From an uncultured Balneolaceae bacterium (GTDB lineage Bacteria; Bacteroidota; Rhodothermia; Balneolales; Balneolaceae): a stretch of 5,102 bases of DNA. The translations under genes and the position numbers were made by a program. The stretch's first letter is position 1. Every line of letters starts with the position of its first letter. Shown in pieces: positions 1 to 4,897 of this stretch. Where the stretch lies: the NCBI GenBank assembly GCA_938003885.1, contig CALKWT010000006.1, forward strand, positions 1 to 5,102. Direction: 5' to 3'. The notes beneath the pieces are model-generated. The model ran no database searches. It was not told where the DNA came from and saw nothing but the letters and a program-made list of their open reading frames with translations.

Positions 1-863
1 GCTTTGTAACGCAGCCGACGCTGAGTATGCAGATTCAGAAACTGGAGGAAGAGCTCGGTATCATCATCTTTGACCGTTCCAAATCTCCTGTTGTTCCCAC
101 CGAAATTGGAGAGAAAGTTATTAAAAAAGCGCAGGAGATTCTCAGAGAGTCGAAAAATCTGCGGGATATTGCCAATTTCAGAGAGGATATCCTACGCGGG
201 CCGTTCAGGGTGGGGATTATCTCCACAGTTGCACCCTACCTCGTCCCGATGTTTCTCCGGAATTTTGTTCTGCAGCATCCCGAGATCGATCTTACATTCG
301 AAGAGCTCCTGACCAATGAAGTCATTGAAAAGGTAGGCAATGATGAGTTGGATGCAGGGATCATCGCTACCCCGCCACTGCAAAGTACCATCTATAGTGA
401 GAATCTCTATGTCGAACCGTTTGTCGGGTACGTTTCGGAAAGCCATCCACTTGCAGAGCAGGAGAAGCTCACCATGGAAGACCTCGACAGTTCAAGCATC
501 TGGCTGCTGAGTGAGGGCCACTGTTTCAGAGATCAGACGTTAAAGATCTGCCGGGAAACAGCCAAGAAGAAGAACAGGGCCATCCAATTTAACAGCGGCA
601 ACCTGGAAACGCTCAAACAGCTGGTTGAGCAGGATTTTGGCATGACTCTGCTTCCATGGACTGCTTTGGATAACCACGATGATGGAAAAAAAAGAAAAGC
701 ACTGATCAAGGAGTTTCAGGAACCCGTTCCCTCGCGAAAGATTCGACTGATCTATAGCCGGAAGTACCTGAAGCAGAATATCATACAGACTTTTAAAGAA
801 GTGATTCAGCAATCTATCCCCGACCCGCTGAAAAAAAGTGAGAACGCTGTATTCATTGAATAG
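1..863 (+). CDS. oxyR: Hydrogen peroxide-sensing LysR-family regulator OxyR (5' truncated by the window edge)
   Basis: LysR-type transcription factor that senses H2O2 by disulfide formation and then activates antioxidant genes. The reading frame is open from base 3 with FVTQPTLSM upstream of the first ATG (base 27). That is the LysR recognition-helix region, so the true start lies before the window and ATG 27 is an internal Met. About 287 residues are visible of the usual ~310. After the HTH and the linker helix comes the sensor domain, starting near GPFRVGIISTVAPYLVP; the Thr in STVAPY aligns with E. coli Thr100. The peroxidatic and resolving cysteines are in GHCFRDQTLKIC (codons at 522-524 and 549-551), nine residues apart as in E. 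coli Cys199/Cys208, with the flanking His, Arg and Asp also kept. This makes OxyR much more likely than a generic LysR protein. The stop is TAG at 861-863. Promoter and operator are outside the window. Confidence 0.93.
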   Translation, partial: FVTQPTLSMQIQKLEEELGIIIFDRSKSPVVPTEIGEKVIKKAQEILRESKNLRDIANFREDILRGPFRVGIISTVAPYLVPMFLRNFVLQHPEIDLTFEELLTNEVIEKVGNDELDAGIIATPPLQSTIYSENLYVEPFVGYVSESHPLAEQEKLTMEDLDSSSIWLLSEGHCFRDQTLKICRETAKKKNRAIQFNSGNLETLKQLVEQDFGMTLLPWTALDNHDDGKKRKALIKEFQEPVPSRKIRLIYSRKYLKQNIIQTFKEVIQQSIPDPLKKSENAVFIE

Positions 864-870
864 TATGGAA

Positions 871-896
871 GCTGACGAAGTATGTCAGTCTCTTTC
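871..896 (+). terminator. Weak terminator-like hairpin after oxyR
   Basis: GCTGAC (871-876) can pair with GTCAGT (884-889) across a 7-base loop, giving five Watson-Crick pairs and one G-U pair. A pyrimidine stretch, CTCTTTC, follows directly. The hairpin begins 7 bases after the oxyR stop. The stem is short and the T-tract is interrupted, so termination may be partial or depend on Rho. Confidence 0.35.
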
Positions 897-958
897 ACCA
901 GGCCATTGATAGGCCGCCGGTCAGAAAGATTGCCCGCCCGCTTCGCCAGCCGCAACAA

Positions 959-987
959 TTCTGAGAAATTATCGAATAACAGATTAT
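959..987 (+). promoter_or_regulatory. Possible promoter for the TerC/Alx gene
   Basis: The last 60 bases before the TerC start are clearly AT-rich compared with the rest of the 151-base gap. TTCTGA (959-964) and GATTAT (982-987) are 17 bases apart and match sigma-70-like boxes at 3/6 and 4/6. An alternative -10 (TTTTATA, 987-993) overlaps. A short inverted repeat, AATAA-CAGA-TTATT, lies in the same place. This is a weak call: the match is poor, and primary-sigma promoters in Bacteroidota-like organisms differ from E. coli. Confidence 0.2.
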
Positions 988-1014
988 TTTATACCTTCCA
1001 ATCTCACCCCCATA

Positions 1015-1992
1015 ATGGAACATAGCCTGACTCTGTGGATTGTCTTCAATGCGTTTATCATCCTGATGCTCATTGTAGACCTCTACGTTTTCAACCGTAA
1101 ACCTCACACCATCACCATCCGGGAGAGCCTCACCTGGACGGGAGTCTGGATTGTTCTTGCGCTGATTTTCGGTGCAGGACTCTACTTCTTTATGGGCTCG
1201 GGGCCCGCACTCGATTACTTCACCGGGTATCTGATTGAGAAATCCCTGAGTGTGGATAATATTTTTGTCTTTTTGCTGGTATTCACCTACTTCGGCGTGC
1301 CGGCTCAATTTCAACACAAAGTCCTCTTCTGGGGAATTTTCGGTGCTCTTGTTTTCCGGCTGATATTCATTTTCATCGGTGTTGCCCTCATTGAACAGTT
1401 TCACTGGGTGATTTACATCTTTGGAGCTTTCCTCATCATTACAGGGATTAAACTGGGGCTGGAAAAAGACAAGGAGATTCAGCCTGAAAAAAACCCGTTC
1501 CTAAAGCTGCTCCGGCGATTCGTGCCCATCACTTCCGATTTTCACGGGCCCGATTTCTTTATTAAGAAACGAGGACGTTACATCGCCACACCGATGGTGA
1601 TTGTTCTGATTGTCATTGAAACAACCGATATCGTCTTCGCCCTCGATTCCATTCCTGCCATCATGGCGATAACCCGGGACCCTTTTATCATCTACAGTGC
1701 GAATGCTTTTGCAATTCTGGGTTTGAGAGCCCTCTATTTTGCGCTTTCAGGGGTTATGCGGCTCTTTCACTACCTCCACTACGGCCTCTCCTTTATCCTT
1801 GTCTATATAGGCGTGAAGATGATGCTGGAAGATCTGATCGAAATTCCGACTCTTGTAACCCTGGGCGTCATTCTTATCACCCTGACTCTTTCAGTGATCT
1901 TTTCGATCCGTTTCCCAAAAGAAGAGCGGCCTGCTGATCCGCAAAATTTAAAAGATCACCCGGAGGACTCCGGCCGGAAGAAACATCCCTGA
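1015..1992 (+). CDS. TerC/Alx-family integral membrane protein, probable manganese/metal-ion exporter
   Basis: Inner-membrane protein of the TerC/Alx family. Members are linked to Mn2+ export (E. coli Alx), metal loading of exported enzymes and tellurite resistance. The 325-residue length fits the Alx type (E. coli Alx is about 320). About nine hydrophobic segments are visible: roughly 7-25, 42-60, 70-93, 104-126, 128-148, 192-214, 226-246, 255-270 and 278-298. The two signature acidic membrane motifs are present: EKSLSVDNIFVF (residues 75-86, Glu75/Asp81) and ETTDIVFALDSIPAI (202-216, Glu202/Asp205/Asp211), the likely metal-binding residues. A charged cytoplasmic loop lies at 149-188 and a Lys/Glu/Pro-rich soluble tail at 300-325. 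ATG 1015 gives a normal family N-terminus. There is no Shine-Dalgarno sequence (upstream is CACCCCCATA). No yybP-ykoY Mn riboswitch was recognised in the 151-base leader. Family assignment is firm; the exact ion is inferred. Confidence 0.95.
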   Translation: MEHSLTLWIVFNAFIILMLIVDLYVFNRKPHTITIRESLTWTGVWIVLALIFGAGLYFFMGSGPALDYFTGYLIEKSLSVDNIFVFLLVFTYFGVPAQFQHKVLFWGIFGALVFRLIFIFIGVALIEQFHWVIYIFGAFLIITGIKLGLEKDKEIQPEKNPFLKLLRRFVPITSDFHGPDFFIKKRGRYIATPMVIVLIVIETTDIVFALDSIPAIMAITRDPFIIYSANAFAILGLRALYFALSGVMRLFHYLHYGLSFILVYIGVKMMLEDLIEIPTLVTLGVILITLTLSVIFSIRFPKEERPADPQNLKDHPEDSGRKKHP

Positions 1993-2084
1993 GTTCCATG
2001 ACCGGTTCTCAGGATAAAGACGTGGTATTGGCGGCAGTTTATTGTAATTTCTCAGTTGGCCTGACATCAACCTGAATTCATCAA

Positions 2085-2519
2085 ATGGTACACTTTTCCG
2101 CACAATGGTTTTTAGCGATTTACGTCTCTCTTGGAGCCCTGCTGATCGGATCGGGCCTCTACCTGATGGTAAGAACCGATAAGGCCGCAACAAGGCTTAC
2201 CGAAGCAGCCAGACAGGAGAAACCGCCCTCTTCATGGAAGTGTGTGCTGAAATATCTGTTCCTCTTTACCATCCCCGGACTCATTTTATCTTTTTTCCCC
2301 TTTTCCTGGATTGAGCTCCTCTTCTCTGTCTGGTGTCTGGTCATGATCTATTTTGGAGGCCAGTTTACCCTCCTCTGGAAGCATACCTCGGCAGCCATTC
2401 TAAAGGCGGGCGGCCAGTTGAATAGAAAAATCCGGTTTGCTGCACTCAACCTGCTCTCCACGGGGATTATTGTTTTTCTGCTGGCCTACAATCTGCTGCA
2501 GAGCAGAGGCACAGGTTAG
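2085..2519 (+). CDS. Hypothetical four-helix membrane protein
   Basis: I do not recognise this family. The 144-residue protein has four likely membrane helices, at about residues 7-29, 53-71, 74-97 and 116-137. A hydrophilic loop with mixed charge (30-52, RTDKAATRLTEAARQEK) joins the first two, and a basic loop (98-116) precedes the last. Simple charge counting puts the 30-52 and 98-116 loops in the cytoplasm, with both termini outside. No catalytic motif, signal-peptidase site or metal ligand cluster is visible. The start is well fixed: an in-frame TGA at 2073-2075 lies just upstream and ATG 2085 is the first ATG after it. There is no clear Shine-Dalgarno sequence. It starts 92 bases after the TerC gene and ends 29 bases before the nuclease gene, so co-transcription with the nuclease is likely and with TerC possible. 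Codon use resembles its neighbours, so it is probably a real gene. Confidence 0.75.
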   Translation: MVHFSAQWFLAIYVSLGALLIGSGLYLMVRTDKAATRLTEAARQEKPPSSWKCVLKYLFLFTIPGLILSFFPFSWIELLFSVWCLVMIYFGGQFTLLWKHTSAAILKAGGQLNRKIRFAALNLLSTGIIVFLLAYNLLQSRGTG

Positions 2520-2548
2520 CATTCATCCAGAGCGGCGGGGTAAAGCCT

Positions 2549-3508
2549 ATGAATATTCAGAAAGCAGGTTATCAGGGAATCTGGTTGCCCGATTTGAAAA
2601 TTGCACTGGACGGCTATCATCCCGGGGCCGAGGTTTCATTTGTCAGCCATGCCCATTCCGACCACGTGCCGTCTAACCGCCGCTCGTCTGTCTACGCAAC
2701 ACCGGCAACACTCGATTTGATGCGTGCACGGGGCTTCAAAGGGGAAGGCACCCCTCTCCGGTTCGGTGAGTGGCTTGAGTGTGGAAGTTTCCGCGCCAGG
2801 CTCTATCCCGCCGGGCACATTCTAGGGTCTGCAATGATTTTTATAGAATCGGACTGGGGCACCTTCCTGTATACGGGGGATTATCGGACGCCTCCCTCAC
2901 CCGCGTCCGACGGATTCGATGCTCCGGAACATGTAGACATTCTGATCACGGAGGCCACCTTCAGCCTCCCGGTTTACCGATGGAAACCCCACCATCTACT
3001 GGCAGAAATGGTCAGAAGGTTTGCTCTTGATTCTCTGGAAGAAGGATTCACTCCCATTTTCCTGGGCTACAGCCTCGGTAAGACTCAGGAAGTTATGCAT
3101 CTGCTGGAGCCGCTGAACATACCCGTCCGGGTACATGGATCGGCCCTAAAACTCTGTGACCTCTATACAGAGTATGGGATCTCCCTGGGCCAATACTCCG
3201 GTTACGACCGGACCGCAGGAAGTGATGAAATACTGATCGCTCCCGCTTCTGTACGGTCCGCAGGGTTCGCTTCCCACCTGGAACGGACACGGATTGCCTA
3301 CTGCAGTGGATGGGCTGCCAACAAATACAGAAGCAGTCAGCTCGGTGCGGATGCGCTGATTCCTCTCTCCGATCATCTCGATTTTTTTGAACTGATCGCC
3401 TTCTGCAAGCGGCTTGCACCTAAAACAGTTTACATTACCCATACACCCAATCCCTCTGTTGTGCAGCACTACCTTGCCAAAGAAGGTATCGCAAGTGTCC
3501 CCTTTTGA
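2549..3508 (+). CDS. Metallo-beta-lactamase/beta-CASP nuclease, related to DNA-ligase-associated exonucleases
   Basis: Predicted Zn-dependent nuclease of the COG1236/YSH1-like group, cytosolic, probably acting on DNA ends. Visible metal ligands: HAHSDH (residues 34-39, the HxHxDH motif), His90 in PAGHILGSA, Asp111 in YTGDYR, and His276 in SDHLDF (beta-CASP motif C). Glu135 in ITEATF is the likely motif A acid, and VHGSA (195-199) resembles the motif B histidine region. FSLPVYRWKP (138-147) and GYSLGKTQE (173-181) strongly recall the exonucleases found beside ATP-dependent DNA ligase and Lhr helicase. It is divergent, however: the Arg-rich stretch those proteins carry before the SDH motif is replaced by GWAANKYRSSQLGADALIPL. 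Length (319) is slightly short for that family. ATG 2549 gives a natural N-terminus, with a weak GGGG eight bases upstream. It probably shares a transcript with the preceding membrane protein. RNA cleavage is an alternative, as beta-CASP enzymes cut either nucleic acid. Confidence 0.88.
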   Translation: MNIQKAGYQGIWLPDLKIALDGYHPGAEVSFVSHAHSDHVPSNRRSSVYATPATLDLMRARGFKGEGTPLRFGEWLECGSFRARLYPAGHILGSAMIFIESDWGTFLYTGDYRTPPSPASDGFDAPEHVDILITEATFSLPVYRWKPHHLLAEMVRRFALDSLEEGFTPIFLGYSLGKTQEVMHLLEPLNIPVRVHGSALKLCDLYTEYGISLGQYSGYDRTAGSDEILIAPASVRSAGFASHLERTRIAYCSGWAANKYRSSQLGADALIPLSDHLDFFELIAFCKRLAPKTVYITHTPNPSVVQHYLAKEGIASVPF

Positions 3509-3512
3509 TGCA

Positions 3513-3637
3513 CTCCTGAAGAAGCAACTTATGTCCCGGTTTCAGGAATGCTCCTCCTGAAGGATAAGCGCAGAAACCTCCAGTTCCTGTGGGCCTTTAC
3601 ATTTGCACTTGTGATGTCCGGGCTTCTCGTTCAGGAG
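3513..3637. repeat. Four alternating-orientation copies of TCCTGAA / TTCAGGA
   Basis: TCCTGAA occurs at 3514-3520 and 3555-3561, and its reverse complement TTCAGGA at 3541-3547 and 3630-3636. The two forward copies extend to a 9-base direct repeat, CTCCTGAAG (3513-3521 and 3554-3562). The last inverted copy extends to TTCAGGAG. Copy 2 can pair with copy 1 (20-base loop) or with copy 3 (7-base loop), but not both. In the 2-3 hairpin the loop contains the ATG at 3548. This arrangement could form alternative RNA structures; function is unknown. Confidence 0.5.
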
Positions 3638-3655
3638 AGATGGCAGGCTGCGTAA
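3548..3655 (+). CDS. Candidate small ORF: 35-aa single-span membrane peptide
   Basis: The ATG at 3548 opens a 35-codon frame ending in TAA (3653-3655). The product starts MLLLKDKRRN, has one hydrophobic segment at about residues 11-28 (LQFLWAFTFALVMSGLLV) and ends QERWQAA. The basic N-terminus before the hydrophobic stretch fits an N-in single-pass peptide. Codons favour C or G at the third position (CTC, CTG, CGC, AAC, CAG, TTC), as in neighbouring genes. The frame is the same as the nuclease gene and is uninterrupted from the nuclease TGA (49 sense codons). It could therefore be an independent small gene, a former or readthrough C-terminal tail of the nuclease, or chance. The only ribosome-site-like sequence (AGGA) abuts the ATG, which is too close. 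Confidence is low. Confidence 0.3.
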   Translation: MLLLKDKRRNLQFLWAFTFALVMSGLLVQERWQAA

Positions 3656-3666
3656 AATCTGCAAAC

Positions 3667-3691
3667 GCGCCGGTGTTACAGAGGCCGGTGC
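3667..3691 (+). other. GC-rich hairpin downstream of the nuclease / small ORF
   Basis: GCGCCGG (3667-3673) pairs with CCGGTGC (3685-3691): seven pairs, one of them G-U, with an 11-base loop. It begins 11 bases after the small-ORF stop. No T-tract follows (CGTACCTCAGC), so it is not a classic intrinsic terminator. It may protect a 3' end or be incidental. The same bases also form a near-direct repeat of GCCGGTG. Confidence 0.3.
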
Positions 3692-3788
3692 CGTACCTCA
3701 GCTCATCTCGGCAGAAAACAGGCAGACAGGGCTATAGGATCTGTTCTCTGCAAACGAAAAGCGAGCCAAATGGGTATACGAGTGAAGG

Positions 3789-3800
3789 GGCCCATGGGCC
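3789..3800. repeat. 12-base perfect palindrome GGCCCATGGGCC
   Basis: GGCCCATGGGCC equals its own reverse complement. It lies 3 bases upstream of the proposed -35 box of the ABC gene, the position where an activator or dimeric regulator could bind. No T-tract follows, so it is not a terminator. Operator function is inference only. Confidence 0.4.
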
Positions 3801-3803
3801 AAA

Positions 3804-3832
3804 TTCCAATGACTTTCCCCGATTTATATACT
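3804..3832 (+). promoter_or_regulatory. Probable promoter of the ABC ATPase gene
   Basis: TTCCAA (3804-3809, 3/6 to TTGACA) and TATACT (3827-3832, 5/6 to TATAAT) are separated by 17 bases. The region 3821-3842 is sharply AT-rich. Transcription would start near 3839, upstream of both candidate start codons (3853 and 3889) but downstream of ATG 3589, which argues against the longest reading. Confidence 0.4.
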
Positions 3833-3888
3833 ACATTAAACGCTTTACTGAAATGCGAACATGCACCTTAACACGCTGCCACTCCCAG

Positions 3889-4713
3889 ATGCCGTCATCC
3901 CAAACCCCCATTCTTGAATTAAACAATGCCACGGTTCGCCGTCAACAGACCGACATCCTTGACCGGATCACAGTCACTTTGCCGGCAGGAGAAAACACAG
4001 CGATTATCGGGCCCAACGGCTCCGGGAAGTCGACTCTGATCCGGGTGTTGATGCATGATATTTATCCCCTCAAAAATGATGACGGGACTCCCCCGGTAAA
4101 GATGTTTGGCAAAGAACGGTGGAATATTGAACAGCTGCGATCGAAACTGAGTATTGTCTCCTCCCACCTTCAGACTTCCTTTCTGAGCAACACCCGCAGG
4201 GGGCGTATAAGCGGAAGGGAAGCTGTGCTCAGCGGCTTCTTCTCCAGCCTGCGACTGTTTCCTCACTTTACATTAACTCAGGAAATGGAGGAAAAAGCGA
4301 GTGAAGCCCTCGAAAAAATGGATGTGGAGCACCTTGCCGGCAAAATGCTTTCAGTGATGTCGACGGGTGAGTTGCGCCGGATCCTTATTGCTCGGGCGCT
4401 GGTCACCTCGCCCGAAGTTCTTATTCTGGATGAGCCGACCACTGCACTTGATCTGGTTGCACGGCATACGTTCATGCAGCAAATCGGGGCAATTGTCCGT
4501 GGCGGAACCACTCTGATTCTAATAACGCATCAGCTTGAAGAAGTGATCCCGGAGATCAGCCGTACAATATTACTAAAAGAGGGAAGAATCGCCTATGATG
4601 GTTCCACGGAGAGTGCGCTTACTTCCGAAAAGTTAAGCGATCTGTTCGGCTGCCGGATATCCGTTACCCGCAAAAACGGTTTCTATGAAGCCGGCATTGC
4701 TCAGGGTCGGTAA
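3889..4713 (+). CDS. ABC transporter ATP-binding protein, COG1119 (ModF/PhrA-like) type
   Basis: Single-domain ABC ATPase, 274 residues from ATG 3889. Motifs in order: Walker A GPNGSGKST (41-49), Q-loop in IVSSHLQTS (Gln95), signature VMSTGELRR (156-164, degenerate relative to LSGGQ), Walker B with D-loop VLILDEPTTALD (177-188) and switch His214 in LITHQ. The STGE-type signature, the SSHLQ Q-loop, and the tail EEVIPEISRTILLKEGRI...LSDLFG are characteristic of COG1119 ATPases, named after ModF/PhrA and often labelled molybdenum-transport ATPases. The substrate is not determinable: no permease or binding protein is nearby, so it is an orphan here. Start choice: 3889 gives MPSSQTPILELNNATV, a normal ABC N-terminus; 3853 would add 12 Cys/Thr-rich residues, and 3589 would add 100 residues of non-protein-like sequence. 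No Shine-Dalgarno sequence precedes either preferred start. It probably has its own promoter (3804-3832). Confidence 0.88.
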   Translation: MPSSQTPILELNNATVRRQQTDILDRITVTLPAGENTAIIGPNGSGKSTLIRVLMHDIYPLKNDDGTPPVKMFGKERWNIEQLRSKLSIVSSHLQTSFLSNTRRGRISGREAVLSGFFSSLRLFPHFTLTQEMEEKASEALEKMDVEHLAGKMLSVMSTGELRRILIARALVTSPEVLILDEPTTALDLVARHTFMQQIGAIVRGGTTLILITHQLEEVIPEISRTILLKEGRIAYDGSTESALTSEKLSDLFGCRISVTRKNGFYEAGIAQGR

Positions 4714-4813
4714 CCGATCGCAATTTTGCCGTCTACCATCCCGTAGCTTCCGGCGAAGAAAGGCAAGAATTTCAGAATAAAGTCAGCCGGAGTAGTTATC
4801 CATCTCAAATCGA

Positions 4814-4843
4814 AGCGGCCTATTCCGCCGCTCCGGTTTTCTT
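4814..4843. terminator. Candidate terminator between convergent genes
   Basis: AGCGGC (4814-4819) pairs perfectly with GCCGCT (4827-4832) around a 7-base loop. On the + strand CCGG then TTTTCTT (4837-4843) follows; on the - strand the hairpin is followed by TCGATTT. A second possible pairing, CCGGAG (4787-4792) with CTCCGG (4831-4836), would bring the stem directly next to the TTTT run. It could end the ABC transcript (100 bases after its stop) and possibly serve both directions. Confidence 0.45.
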
Positions 4844-4856
4844 AAACTATGCCAGT

Positions 4857-4878
4857 GCTGCCGGATACGGTCGGCAGC
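4857..4878 (-). terminator. Hairpin just after the outer-membrane protein gene
   Basis: GCTGCCG (4857-4863) and CGGCAGC (4872-4878) form a perfect 7-base stem with an 8-base loop, 19 bases beyond the stop of the - strand gene. No T-tract follows immediately on that strand (next bases ACTGGCATAGTTT), so it is at best a weak or 3'-end-stabilising structure. Confidence 0.3.
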
Positions 4879-4897
4879 CGTTACTTTGCGCACGATC

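Larger units (their letters stand above)
3509..3888 (+). other. 380-base stretch between the nuclease and ABC ATPase genes
   Basis: No established gene was found here. The stretch holds a candidate 35-codon ORF (3548-3655), four alternating copies of a TCCTGAA/TTCAGGA motif (3513-3637), a GC-rich hairpin (3667-3691), a 12-base perfect palindrome (3789-3800) and a plausible promoter for the ABC gene (3804-3832). From about 3692 to 3788 I see nothing recognisable: no tRNA and no riboswitch core. The ABC reading frame stays open upstream to ATG 3589, but the encoded residues (Cys/Ser/Arg-rich, no ABC homology) do not look like protein, so that extension is not annotated. Confidence 0.6.

Noticed and set aside
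864..1014. Mn-sensing yybP-ykoY riboswitch in the TerC/Alx leader
   Set aside because: The conserved core sequence and helix arrangement could not be found; only a short terminator-like hairpin and AT-rich sequence are present.
895..1404. 169-codon open frame on the - strand opposite the TerC/Alx gene
   Set aside because: It is fully antisense to a clear family member. Its hydrophilic, Glu/Asn-rich composition is what the complement of a hydrophobic gene produces, and it shows no recognisable motif.
3093..3469. Two overlapping - strand open frames (108 and 107 codons) opposite the nuclease
   Set aside because: Both lie inside the nuclease gene, whose catalytic motifs are intact on the + strand, and neither shows motifs of its own.
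3656..3790. Cobalamin or other riboswitch suggested by repeated GCCGGTG blocks before an ABC transporter gene
   Set aside because: No B12-box-like or other riboswitch core is present, and the repeated blocks are accounted for by a simple hairpin at 3667-3691.
3589..3888. 100-residue N-terminal extension of the ABC ATPase from ATG 3589
   Set aside because: The residues are Cys/Ser/Arg-rich without domain character, ABC homology begins only near residue 7 of the 3889 start, and the best promoter (3804-3832) lies inside this stretch.
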